From Prevotellaceae bacterium UBA4361 (lineage in GTDB: Bacteria; Bacteroidota; Bacteroidia; Bacteroidales; Bacteroidaceae), in the NCBI GenBank assembly GCA_002393575.1, contig DGSN01000077.1:1-64000 (forward strand): 64,000 nt of DNA, written 5' to 3'. Of the stretch, positions 34,234 through 42,286 are shown piece by piece (within the stretch, counting starts at the first letter, position 1; every line of letters starts with the position of its first letter). Both the position numbers and the translations under genes were made by a program. The notes below the pieces were generated by a model. That model did no database searches, was not told where the DNA came from, and worked only from the letters and a program-made list of their open reading frames with translations.

Positions 34234-35715
34234 ATGGCAAAAGAACTGAAAGAGCTGACGAAGCGCAGCGTGAACTATTCTGAATGGTATAATCAACTGG
34301 TGGTGAAGGCGGACTTGGCCGAGCAGTCGGACGTGCGCGGATGCATGGTGATCAAGCCTTACGGCTATGCTATCTGGGAAAAAATCCAGCGGGTGCTGGA
34401 CGACAAGTTCAAGGAGACGGGGGTGGTGAATGCTTATTTCCCGCTGCTCATCCCGAAGTCGTTCCTGAGCCGCGAGGCTGAGCACGTGGAGGGCTTTGCG
34501 AAGGAGTGCGCGGTGGTGACCCACTATCGGCTGAAGACGAACGAGTCGCACGACGGGGTGGTGGTTGACCCAGCCGCGAAGCTGGAGGAGGAGCTGATTA
34601 TCCGTCCTACTTCGGAGACGATTATCTGGAACACGTACAGGAACTGGATCAAGTCGTATCGCGACCTTCCGGTTCTTTGCAACCAGTGGTGCAACGTGAT
34701 GCGCTGGGAGATGCGCACTCGCCTTTTCCTGCGCACGAGCGAGTTCTTGTGGCAGGAGGGGCATACGGCCCATGCGACGCGTGAGGAGGCTGAGGAGCGT
34801 GCAAGGCTGATGCTGAGGGTGTATGCCGACGTGGTTGAGAATTATCTGGCTGTGCCTGTGGTGCAGGGCGTGAAGAGCGAGACGGAGCGTTTCGCTGGCG
34901 CGCTGGACACGTACACGATTGAGGCGATGATGCAGGACGGGAAGGCTTTGCAGAGCGGGACGAGCCATTTCCTGGGGCAGAACTTCGGCAGGGCTTTCGA
35001 TGTTCAGTTCCTGAACAGGGAGAACAGGCCTGAGTATGCGTGGGCTACGTCGTGGGGCGTTTCGACTCGCCTGATGGGTGCGCTGATTATGACGCACTCT
35101 GACGACAACGGGCTGGTGCTTCCTCCTGCCTTGGCTCCGACGCAGGTGGTGGTGATTCCGATTTGGAAGACGGACGAGCAGCTGGCTGCTATCAACGCGA
35201 AGGCGCAGGGCGTGGTGGACGGCTTGCGGGCAAGGGGCTTGAGCGTTAAGTATGACAACGACGGGAACAAGCGCCCTGGCTTCAAGTTTGCGGACTACGA
35301 GCTGAAGGGTGTGCCTGTGCGCCTGGTGATGGGTGCTCGCGACTTGGAGAACGGCACGGTGGAGGTGATGCGGCGCGACACGCTGGAGAAGGTGACGGTG
35401 GGGCTGGACGGCATCGAGGCTTACGTGGAGGGCTTGCTGAAGGACATCCAGAGGAACATCTTCGAGAAGGCGCGCGCGTTCCGCGATGCGCATGTGTATG
35501 AGTGCGACGACTATGAGGATTTCAAGAGGCGGGTGAAGGATGGGGGCTTCTTCCTGTGCCACTGGGACGGCTCGGCTGAGACGGAGGCGCGCATCAAGGA
35601 GGAGACGCAGGCTACGATTCGCTGTGTGCCTTTCGGCTATGAGCAGACGCCTGGCATCGACATGGTGAGCGGCCGGCCTGCGAAGTGCAGGGTGATTATC
35701 GCGAGGGCGTATTGA
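34234..35715 (+). CDS. proS: Proline--tRNA ligase, archaeal/eukaryotic type
   Basis: 493 residues. Class II motifs are seen: motif 1 region VIKPYGYAIWEKIQ, motif 2 with RPTSETIIWNTYRNWIKSYR, and motif 3 near WATSWGVSTRLMGALIM. The length and the C-terminal zinc-like domain (about 420-493) match the short type found in Bacteroidetes and archaea, not the longer bacterial type with an editing insertion. It charges tRNA-Pro. Codons are strongly G-ending (CTG, GTG, ACG, AAG, GAG), unlike trpC to trpA nearby, which leaves a long but meaningless open frame on the other strand. A repeat with GACCCTCCCC and a CCCTCCCT hairpin follows the stop. Confidence 0.95.
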   Translation: MAKELKELTKRSVNYSEWYNQLVVKADLAEQSDVRGCMVIKPYGYAIWEKIQRVLDDKFKETGVVNAYFPLLIPKSFLSREAEHVEGFAKECAVVTHYRLKTNESHDGVVVDPAAKLEEELIIRPTSETIIWNTYRNWIKSYRDLPVLCNQWCNVMRWEMRTRLFLRTSEFLWQEGHTAHATREEAEERARLMLRVYADVVENYLAVPVVQGVKSETERFAGALDTYTIEAMMQDGKALQSGTSHFLGQNFGRAFDVQFLNRENRPEYAWATSWGVSTRLMGALIMTHSDDNGLVLPPALAPTQVVVIPIWKTDEQLAAINAKAQGVVDGLRARGLSVKYDNDGNKRPGFKFADYELKGVPVRLVMGARDLENGTVEVMRRDTLEKVTVGLDGIEAYVEGLLKDIQRNIFEKARAFRDAHVYECDDYEDFKRRVKDGGFFLCHWDGSAETEARIKEETQATIRCVPFGYEQTPGIDMVSGRPAKCRVIIARAY

Positions 35716-36257
35716 GAAGAAGAAGACCCTCCCCCTGCCCTCCCTGTGAGGGAGGGAGTAGTTACCCATCCCCTCCCAACCTTCCCAAGGGCAAAAGTCA
35801 AAGGGAAATTAAAAATTAAAAGTAACTATTCAGCGAATAATATCAAGCAGTGCCCTGTCGGGCAGAAATCCAACAAATCTTTTCAAAATCTGTCAAATCT
35901 TAAAAATATTTGCCATAAGGATTTGTTTGATTTGTATGAAATTTGAAAGATTTGGCTACGCCGAGCTAAAGGTTCTTTGCGAGCAAAGCGAGTAAACTCG
36001 ATAACTCGCCGTAGGCGACTCAAAAAGAAGATTCGCTGAATAGTTACAAATTAATAATTAAAAACCAAAAAGTTAAAAAGTAAAATGGGCTATCCTGTTG
36101 CTCCTTTTAATTTTTACCTTTTAATTTTTAACTTTCTAAGTTTTTTAACTTTCTAATAATCCTGAAAATCCTTTTAATTCCTGATTAGATATTATAATTT
36201 TGAACTTATTTTAGCATTTTTCTTTCGATTTGCTTGTGTAGTTCGAGGAAATGTGCT
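35716..36257. repeat. Repeat-rich gap after proS, with a MITE-like unit inside
   Basis: AGACCCTCCCCCTGCCCTCC and a CTCCCTGTGAGGGAG hairpin (35727-35760), then GAAATTAAAAATTAAAAG, a 226-bp unit with 17-bp terminal inverted repeats (35822-36047), AATTAATAATTAAAAACC, and AATGGGCTATCCTGTTGCTC (36085-36104), which with one mismatch is the reverse complement of 41282-41301. The rest is TTTTAATTTTTACC and AATCCTGAAAATCC words. Confidence 0.75.
35822..36047. mobile_element. Candidate MITE-like unit with 17-bp terminal inverted repeats
   Basis: GTAACTATTCAGCGAAT (35822-35838) and ATTCGCTGAATAGTTAC (36031-36047) are perfect inverted copies. The 226-bp unit has no gene. Inside are AAATCTTTTCAAAATCTGTC words and the GGCTACGCCGAGCTAAAG word also seen near 2850-3120. 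No clear target-site duplication can be made out because both flanks are AT-rich repeat. It could also be just another palindromic element. Confidence 0.5.
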
Positions 36258-36264
36258 TAATTTG
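36195..36264 (+). promoter_or_regulatory. Candidate promoters of the trp operon
   Basis: Two -7 candidates: TAATTTTG (36195-36202, full match) and TTAATTTG (36257-36264, one mismatch, with a TTG 20 bp upstream at 36234-36236). Either would place the leader peptide gene at 36294 in the transcript. Confidence 0.5.
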
Positions 36265-36293
36265 CAGGAAATTTCTAAAAAGGAAGTAAACGC

Positions 36294-36359
36294 ATGATGT
36301 TTTTCAACAATTCAAATAGCGGTTGGCGATGGCGTCGCTTGGGACTGGAAGGGTCGTAA
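36294..36359 (+). CDS. trpL: trp operon leader peptide
   Basis: A 21-codon frame starts with two ATGs (36294 and 36297) and ends TAA at 36357-36359. It encodes ...NSGWRWRRLGLEGS with Trp codons at 36324-36326 and 36330-36332, separated by one Arg. Two Trp in 21 residues directly upstream of trpB is the sign of a ribosome-sensing attenuator. AAGGAAGT at 36280-36287 could serve as ribosome binding site. Downstream are a strong hairpin (36454-36485) and a segment that can pair with its right arm. The frame and the Trp codons are seen; the attenuation role is inferred. A Bacteroid-trp RNA motif has been described upstream of trp genes in this phylum and should be compared. Confidence 0.65.
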   Translation: MMFFNNSNSGWRWRRLGLEGS

Positions 36360-36370
36360 GTCGATTGCTG

Positions 36371-36485
36371 CTGCCGTTTGAACTGTGTTGCGTTTGTCTA
36401 TGCTGTATGTATTATATATATATTAAGGTATAGAGGATTATCAAGAGGGAAATGCGGAGCCTGTCGTTCTTACGGCAGGCTCCGC
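36371..36485 (+). promoter_or_regulatory. Putative trp attenuator
   Basis: Hairpin GCGGAGCCTGTCG (36454-36466) / CGGCAGGCTCCGC (36473-36485), 13-bp stem, loop TTCTTA. The right arm start ACGGCAG (36472-36478) can instead pair with CTGCCGT at 36371-36377, just after the leader peptide stop. The hairpin lacks a U-run, so it may work by Rho or by hiding something else; this weakens the terminator reading. Confidence 0.5.
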
Positions 36486-36757
36486 TGCGTTAGATAATAG
36501 ACCCTCCCCTGCCCTCCCTGTGAGGGAGGGAGTAGTCACCCAGCCCCCTCCAGCTCCCCCAAGGGGAAGGGAGTGAAAAAGTGAAAAACGAACAGTGAAA
36601 AATTCGCAAAACAAACCGAACGGCATTTTTAACTTTCAACTTTTCACTTTTCACTTTCAAGCCGGACGGCTTCTCCTCCCCTTGGGGAGGTTGGGAGGGG
36701 CTGTAGGGGTCTTCTTCAAAAAAAAGAGTATAAACCAATTATTAATAAAGAAATGAC
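36486..36757. repeat. Composite palindromic element, copy B (AGCCGGACGGCT core), before trpB
   Basis: AGACCCTCCCCTGCCCTCCC with a CTCCCTGTGAGGGAG hairpin, then the 163-bp element (36541-36703) that is nearly identical to 31999-32161, including AGCCGGACGGCT (36660-36671). It lies in the leader of trpB, between the attenuator and the start codon, so any terminator activity would affect the trp operon. Confidence 0.85.
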
Positions 36758-37951
36758 ATGAAAACGAATTGTTCTTTCTCTCAGGTGGATGAGAATGGGT
36801 TTTATGGCAATTATGGCGGTGCCTATGTGCCTGAGATTCTTTACAAAACGGTTGAGGACTTGAGAAGGGCGTATTTGCCTATCATCGAAAGCGAGGATTT
36901 CAAGGGGGAATTCCGCTTGCTGCTGCGCGACTATGTGGGTCGGCCTTCTCCGCTCTATTTCGCCAGGCGCATGAGCGAGAGGTATGGCTGCCAGCTTTAT
37001 CTGAAGCGTGAGGACTTGAACCACACGGGGGCTCACAAGATTAACAATTCGCTGGGACAGATCCTGATTGCGAGGAGGATGGGCAAGCGGCGCATCATTG
37101 CGGAGACGGGTGCCGGGCAGCATGGCGTGGCTACGGCTACGGCGTGTGCGCTGATGGACATGCCTTGCACGGTGTATATGGGTGCGACGGATGTGGCTCG
37201 CCAGCGTCCGAATGTGGAGCGCATGAAAATGCTGGGGGCTGAGGTGCGGCCTGTGGAATCGGGCAACATGACGCTGAAGGATGCTACGAACGAGGCGATT
37301 CGCGACTGGTGCTGCCATCCTGCCGACACGTTCTACATCATCGGCAGCACGGTGGGCCCTCATCCTTACCCCGACTTGGTGGCGCGCCTCCAGAGTGTGA
37401 TTTCGGAGGAAATCAAGTGGCAGCTGGAGGAAAAGGTTGGCAGGTGTTATCCTGACTATCTGATTGCGTGCGTGGGTGGGGGTTCGAATGCTGCTGGCAC
37501 GATTTTCCATTATCTGGACGATGAGCGTGTGAGTATCGTGCTGGCGGAGGCTGGGGGGCTTGGCGTGGATACGGGTCGGACGGCTGCTTCGTTGCAGATT
37601 GGCTCTGATGGCATCTTGCATGGTTCGCGCATCAGGTTGATGCAGACGGAGGATGGGCAGATTGTTGAGCCGTATTCTATCAGTGCTGGTCTCGACTATC
37701 CTGGCACGGGTCCTATCCATTGCAACTTGTATGAGTCGGGGCGTGCGAGGGTGCTTGCGGTGAATGATGACGAGGCGCTTGCTGCTGCTTTCGAACTCAC
37801 TCGCACTGAGGGCATCATCCCTGCCCTGGAGTCGGCTCATGCGCTGGGTGTGCTGCCGAAGATGCGCTTCGGGAAGGACGACGTGGTGGTCCTGACGGTT
37901 AGCGGAAGGGGTGACAAGGACATGGAGACGTATTTGAAAGCGATAAAATGA
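36758..37951 (+). CDS. trpB: Tryptophan synthase beta chain
   Basis: 397 residues, normal length. The PLP lysine is Lys94 in NHTGAHKINNSLGQ; the GETGAGQHG-type loop reads AETGAGQHGVATA, and the phosphate loop is CVGGGSNAAG. It condenses indole with serine using PLP, in complex with TrpA. It is the first gene of trpB-E-G-D-C-F-A, an order in which beta comes first and alpha last. A repeat of 150 bp separates it from trpE. Codons are G-ending as in proS. Confidence 0.97.
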   Translation: MKTNCSFSQVDENGFYGNYGGAYVPEILYKTVEDLRRAYLPIIESEDFKGEFRLLLRDYVGRPSPLYFARRMSERYGCQLYLKREDLNHTGAHKINNSLGQILIARRMGKRRIIAETGAGQHGVATATACALMDMPCTVYMGATDVARQRPNVERMKMLGAEVRPVESGNMTLKDATNEAIRDWCCHPADTFYIIGSTVGPHPYPDLVARLQSVISEEIKWQLEEKVGRCYPDYLIACVGGGSNAAGTIFHYLDDERVSIVLAEAGGLGVDTGRTAASLQIGSDGILHGSRIRLMQTEDGQIVEPYSISAGLDYPGTGPIHCNLYESGRARVLAVNDDEALAAAFELTRTEGIIPALESAHALGVLPKMRFGKDDVVVLTVSGRGDKDMETYLKAIK

Positions 37952-37962
37952 ATAATAAACAG

Positions 37963-38115
37963 ACCCTCCAACTATAGACCCTCCCCCTGCCCTCCCTGTG
38001 AGGGAGGGAGTAGAGACCCCTCCAGCTCCCCTGTGAGGGGAGAGAAATAACCATCCGGGTGACTACTCCCTCCCTCACAGGGAGGGCTGGGGAGGGTCTT
38101 CTGGGGAGGGTCTAA
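37963..38115. repeat. GC-rich palindromic element between trpB and trpE
   Basis: Two GACCCTCC starts, a CCCTCCCTGTGAGGGAGGG hairpin, a CTCCCCTGTGAGGGGAG hairpin, core CCATCCGGGTG (38051-38061), another CTCCCTCCCTCACAGGGAGG hairpin, then GGGGAGGGTCTT twice. It resembles 8250-8330. It lies inside the operon. Confidence 0.85.
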
Positions 38116-38130
38116 AATAGAAAAAACATT

Positions 38131-39525
38131 ATGTATAATTATCATACTGTATCAAAAAAGATATTGGGCGACCTCACTACTCCTGTTGCCACTTACTTGA
38201 AACTGAGAGACGACTATCCTCAATCGGCGCTCATGGAGAGCTCTGACTATCACGGTGGCGAGAACTCTAAGTCGTTCATCGCTGTTCACCCCATTGCGAG
38301 CATCGGCATTGAGCATGGCAAGGCTATTGCCAAGTTTCCTGATGGTAGCAAGAGGGTGCATGAGGTGTGCGACTCTTACCTGGCTGATAGGGCTATCAAT
38401 GACTTTCTGCATGAATTCTCCATCGATGGTGAATATGCTGCTTATTGCGGTCTCTACGGCTACACGTCTTTCAATGCGGTGCGTTACTTCGAAAACATCG
38501 ATGTGAAAGATGAAACGCAAAGGGAGAACGATGCTCCCGACATGCTCTACATTCTCTACAAGGATGTGATTGTTTTCGACCATTTCCGCAATGAACTTGT
38601 CATCATCGAACTGATGGAGGATGGCGAGGAAGACGACTTGCAACAGTTAGAAAGCGACATCCTGAACCGCAGGGTGAGGAGTTATGATTTCCGCCCTGTT
38701 GGTAATTTCTCTTCTACTCTTTCCGACGAGGAGCACAAGGCGAATATCCGCAAGGGCATCCAGCATTGTCTCCGAGGCGATGTGTTTCAGATTGTGCTTT
38801 CTCGCCGTTTCGTCCAGGGCTATGAGGGCGATGATTTCAAGCTCTACCGTGCGCTGAGGAGTATCAACCCTTCTCCTTATCTGTTCTACTTCGACTTTGG
38901 TGGTTTTCGCATCTTCGGTTCTTCGCCTGAGACGCACTGCCGCATTGAGGGAAGAACTGCCTATATCGACCCCATCGCTGGGACGACCAAACGTACTGGG
39001 AATCCTGAAGAAGACCGCAAGAATGCGCTTTTCCTGAGGAGCGACCCGAAGGAGAATGCTGAGCATGTGATGCTGGTAGATTTGGCTCGAAATGATTTGA
39101 GCAGAAATTGCCACCATGTGAAGGTGGATTTTTACAAGGATATGCAATACTATTCGCATGTCATCCACTTGGTGAGTCGCGTCAGTGGAGTGCTGGATGA
39201 CCATGCCGACCCCATCAAGGCTTTTATCGACACGTTCCCTGCTGGCACGCTTTCTGGTGCGCCCAAGGTGAGGGCCATGCAGCTCATTTCGGAATATGAG
39301 CCTCACAATCGGGGTGCTTACGGTGGCTGCATCGGTTTTATCGGATTCGACGGCTCTCTGAACCAAGCCATCACCATCCGCACTTTCGTCAGCCGAAACA
39401 ACGAACTGTGGTTCCAGGCTGGAGGTGGTATCGTGGCTCAGAGCAACGAAGACTATGAATTGCAGGAAGTGAACAACAAGCTCGGCGCTCTTCGAAAGGC
39501 TATCGAGATGGCAGAAAAGATATAG
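38131..39525 (+). CDS. trpE: Anthranilate synthase component I
   Basis: 464 residues. The N-terminal region has ALMESSDYHG, in the place of the LLES feedback site that binds tryptophan. The chorismate-binding domain shows VFQIVLSRRF, YLFYFDFGGFRIFGSSPE, IAGTTKRTG, and FPAGTLSGAPKVRAM near the C-terminus. With TrpG it makes anthranilate from chorismate and glutamine. The gene is followed by trpG after 28 bp. Feedback by tryptophan is likely from the retained motif. Confidence 0.97.
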   Translation: MYNYHTVSKKILGDLTTPVATYLKLRDDYPQSALMESSDYHGGENSKSFIAVHPIASIGIEHGKAIAKFPDGSKRVHEVCDSYLADRAINDFLHEFSIDGEYAAYCGLYGYTSFNAVRYFENIDVKDETQRENDAPDMLYILYKDVIVFDHFRNELVIIELMEDGEEDDLQQLESDILNRRVRSYDFRPVGNFSSTLSDEEHKANIRKGIQHCLRGDVFQIVLSRRFVQGYEGDDFKLYRALRSINPSPYLFYFDFGGFRIFGSSPETHCRIEGRTAYIDPIAGTTKRTGNPEEDRKNALFLRSDPKENAEHVMLVDLARNDLSRNCHHVKVDFYKDMQYYSHVIHLVSRVSGVLDDHADPIKAFIDTFPAGTLSGAPKVRAMQLISEYEPHNRGAYGGCIGFIGFDGSLNQAITIRTFVSRNNELWFQAGGGIVAQSNEDYELQEVNNKLGALRKAIEMAEKI

Positions 39526-39553
39526 AAACGGAGTTACAAAACAGACAAGGAAT

Positions 39554-40120
39554 ATGAAAAGAATCGTTATCATCGACAACTACGACAGCTTCACTTACAA
39601 CCTGTCCCACCTGGTGAAGGAACTGGGAGCAGAAGTGAGCGTTTTCCGAAACGACAAGTTCCAGATGCAGCAACTGGATGCTTTCGACAAAATCATTCTT
39701 TCCCCTGGGCCTGGCATTCCTTCCGAAGCTGGGTTTCTCCTCGATGCCATTCGCAACTACGCTGGCAGGAAACCCATCCTCGGTGTGTGCCTTGGGCATC
39801 AAGCCATCGGTGAGGTGTTCGGAGCCAAGCTGAAGAACCTCAACAGCGTGTTTCATGGCATAGCCACTCCTGCCACCATCATCCAGAATGATTACATCTT
39901 CGACCATCTTCCTCAGACTTTGGAAGTGGGACGCTATCACTCATGGATTGTCAGCAAGGATGCGCTGCCCGACTGTTTGGAAATCACGAGCGAAAGCGAC
40001 GAGGGTTACATCATGTCGCTCCGACACAAGCAATTCGACATTCGGGGCATACAATATCATCCCGAAAGTGTGCTCACGCCACAAGGCCGAGAAATCATCA
40101 ATAACTGGTTAAATCATTAA
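39554..40120 (+). CDS. trpG: Anthranilate synthase component II (glutamine amidotransferase)
   Basis: 188 residues, a class I amidotransferase. Oxyanion region ILSPGPGIPSE, nucleophile Cys79 in GVCLGHQAIG, and the His-Glu pair in IQYHPESVLTPQG are intact. It supplies ammonia to TrpE. It may serve also as PabA, since no separate copy is seen here. It lies 28 bp after trpE and 8 bp before trpD, so the three are tightly linked. Confidence 0.96.
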   Translation: MKRIVIIDNYDSFTYNLSHLVKELGAEVSVFRNDKFQMQQLDAFDKIILSPGPGIPSEAGFLLDAIRNYAGRKPILGVCLGHQAIGEVFGAKLKNLNSVFHGIATPATIIQNDYIFDHLPQTLEVGRYHSWIVSKDALPDCLEITSESDEGYIMSLRHKQFDIRGIQYHPESVLTPQGREIINNWLNH

Positions 40121-40128
40121 GAAGCATT

Positions 40129-41124
40129 ATGAAACAATATCTTGCAACCCTCATCGAAGGTAAAGAACTCTCTCGGGAAGAGACCCACGAGATTATGGTG
40201 AACATCACCAAGCAGAAGTACAACGAACATCAGATTTCTGCCCTCCTCATGGGCATTCAGATGCATGGAGTGACAGTCAACGAATTGCTCGGATTCAGAG
40301 ACGGGCTCCTTGAGACAGGCAAATACATCGACCTGAGCGACTACGAAACGCTCGACATCGTTGGAACGGGCGGCGACCAGAAGAACACATTCAACATATC
40401 CACATGCTCTGCCTTCGTCATTGCCGGAGCGGGCTATAAGGTGTCGAAGCACGGCAACGGTGCCAGCACATCCGTGAGCGGCGCCAGCACCGTTCTGCAG
40501 GAGCATGGGGTGAAATTCACCGACGACCGCGACACCTTGCGCCGTTCGCTCGATGAAGCGGGCATCTGCTATTTTCATGCACCACTCTTTGCCTACGGCA
40601 TGAAGTACGTAGGTCCATGCCGCAAGGCATTGAATGTGCCCACCTGCTTCAATCTCCTTGGACCATTGGTCAATCCGTGCCACCCCAAATACTCCCTTCA
40701 TGGCACTGCCAATCAGGACCAATTGCGCCTCTACACCAACATCCATCAGAAAATCGGCGACAAGTTCGGAGTCATAACGAGCTACGATGGATACGACGAA
40801 ATATCCCTCACAAGTGGTTTCAAATTCATCACCAACCATTTTGAGAAAGTGTTCACACCGAAGGACTTGGGTCTCAACTATGTGAACAAGGAAGACATCT
40901 ACGGAGGAAGCACGGCAGAGGAAGCACGGCAGATATTCGACAGCGTGCTTGAAGGCACTTCCACACAAGCGCAGAAAGACGTCATCCTTGCCAATGCCGC
41001 TTGCGGTATCAGCGTCTTAGACCGCAATCTCAGCATCGAAGAATCTATCGACATGGCACGCGAATCCATCGACAGTGGCAAAGCACTTGCCTCTTTCAAG
41101 AAATTCGTGGAAATCAATTCCTAA
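40129..41124 (+). CDS. trpD: Anthranilate phosphoribosyltransferase
   Basis: 331 residues, normal length. The PRPP loop is DIVGTGGDQKNTFNIST (about residues 78-94) and VSKHGNGASTSVSGAS follows, with the substrate region LGPLVNPCHP. It transfers phosphoribose from PRPP to anthranilate. Only 8 bp separate it from trpG. After its stop comes a 364-bp repeat gap before trpC, so the operon may be split here. Confidence 0.96.
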   Translation: MKQYLATLIEGKELSREETHEIMVNITKQKYNEHQISALLMGIQMHGVTVNELLGFRDGLLETGKYIDLSDYETLDIVGTGGDQKNTFNISTCSAFVIAGAGYKVSKHGNGASTSVSGASTVLQEHGVKFTDDRDTLRRSLDEAGICYFHAPLFAYGMKYVGPCRKALNVPTCFNLLGPLVNPCHPKYSLHGTANQDQLRLYTNIHQKIGDKFGVITSYDGYDEISLTSGFKFITNHFEKVFTPKDLGLNYVNKEDIYGGSTAEEARQIFDSVLEGTSTQAQKDVILANAACGISVLDRNLSIEESIDMARESIDSGKALASFKKFVEINS

Positions 41125-41488
41125 TTACTCAAGCAATAGACGCTCCCTAACCCTCCCTGTAAGGGCGGGGACAACCATCCGGCTTGAAAGTGAAAAGCCT
41201 TAGTTAAGTACAAAGGACAAGGAACAACTTGGTAAGTTAAAAATCTTTGGAAATTAAAAATTAAAAGTTAAAAATTAAAAGGAGCAACTGGATAGCCCAT
41301 TTTACTTGTTACTTTTAAATTTTTTGAAGTTTTTAACTTTCTAAGACTTTTAACTCTCTAATAATCCTAAAAAATCCTTTAAATCCCTGATTGTACTTTG
41401 TAAATTGTACATTGTACTTCTCTTCACGCTTCACTCTTCACGCTTCACGTTCAACCCTAAACACTAAACACCAAACACCAAACTCACA
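41125..41488. repeat. Large palindromic region between trpD and trpC
   Basis: Outer words AGACGCTCCCTAACCCTCCC and a TGTAAGGGCGGGG stretch, core CCATCCGGCTT (41175-41185), GAAAGTGAAAAGCCTTAG, AAGTACAAAGGACAAGG, AATTAAAAATTAAAAGTTAA, GGAGCAACTGGATAGCCCAT (41282-41301), TTACTTTTAAATTTTTTGAA, AATCCTTTAAATCCCTGATT, TGTACTTTGTAAATTGTACA, CTTCACGCTTCACTCTTCAC and CACTAAACACCAAACACC. Left and right words are broadly complementary (GTACAA / TTGTAC, TTAAAA / TTTTAA), making one nested palindrome. Confidence 0.8.
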
Positions 41489-42286
41489 ATGTCCGACATA
41501 CTCGAAGAAATCATTGCCAACAAGCAATTGGAACTCAAGAAGCAGAAAGAAATGCTTCCCCTTCACGATTTGGCAGAAAGGGTGGATTATCTCATTGAGA
41601 ACCATCCCCACCCCATACTCTCCATGCGAAACTCACTGGCTGCATCCCATAGCGGAATCATTGCCGAATTCAAGCGCCGTTCCCCATCGAAAGGATGGAT
41701 AAAAGAAGATGGCGACCCAACCATCATCCCACCATCATACGCCGACAACGGAGCTGCAGCAGTATCCATACTCACCGATGAGCAGTTCTTTGGAGGAAAA
41801 CTCAATTTCATCCAAAAGGCACGTCCATTAGTTTCCACCACCCCCATACTCCGCAAAGACTTCATCATCGATGAATACCAGCTCTATCAAGCCTACCACG
41901 TAGGAGCCAATGCCGTACTGCTCATCGCAGCATGTCTAAGCAAGCGGACATGCAGAGAACTGGCACGAAAAGCACACACGCTCGGCATCGAAACGCTGCT
42001 CGAAGTGCATACAGAGACAGAACTGGAATACCTAAACGACAACATCGACATGGTAGGCGTGAACAATAGGAACCTCGGCACTTTCCACACCGATGTACAA
42101 ACCTCCTTCCGACTTGCCGAACTCCTTCCGACCACCCACCTGCTCGTATCAGAAAGCGGCATCAGCCAGCCACACACCGTCAGGCAACTGCGCCAGGCAG
42201 GGTTTCGAGGATTCCTCATTGGCGAAACATTCATGAAAACCCCGAATCCAGGACTTGCACTCAAAGAATTCATCCAGCAGATATGA
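41489..42286 (+). CDS. trpC: Indole-3-glycerol phosphate synthase
   Basis: 265 residues, a TIM barrel. FKRRSPSKGWI (about residues 64-74) holds the catalytic Lys, LRKDFIIDEYQLYQA the second Lys, LEVHTETELE the Glu, and GVNNRNLGTF and SESGI the phosphate sites. It closes the indole ring of IGP. The last codons overlap trpF by 4 bp (ATGA), so translation is coupled. Confidence 0.96.
   Translation: MSDILEEIIANKQLELKKQKEMLPLHDLAERVDYLIENHPHPILSMRNSLAASHSGIIAEFKRRSPSKGWIKEDGDPTIIPPSYADNGAAAVSILTDEQFFGGKLNFIQKARPLVSTTPILRKDFIIDEYQLYQAYHVGANAVLLIAACLSKRTCRELARKAHTLGIETLLEVHTETELEYLNDNIDMVGVNNRNLGTFHTDVQTSFRLAELLPTTHLLVSESGISQPHTVRQLRQAGFRGFLIGETFMKTPNPGLALKEFIQQI

Noticed and set aside
34063..35769. 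A 568-codon open frame on the minus strand, opposite proS
   Set aside because: It is a shadow of proS caused by its G-ending codons; the translation is Arg/His/Leu-rich without any motif and proS is unmistakable.
36454..36485. Plain intrinsic terminator after proS
   Set aside because: The stem is strong but no U-run follows, and it lies 740 bp after proS and after a Trp-codon leader frame, so a regulatory reading is preferred.
36454..36495. A second short leader frame overlapping the hairpin (ATG at 36453)
   Set aside because: It codes 13 residues without Trp and follows no ribosome site; it is just the hairpin read as protein.
36716..37840. A 374-codon open frame opposite trpB
   Set aside because: Shadow frame with Arg/His-rich composition; trpB on the plus strand has all family motifs.
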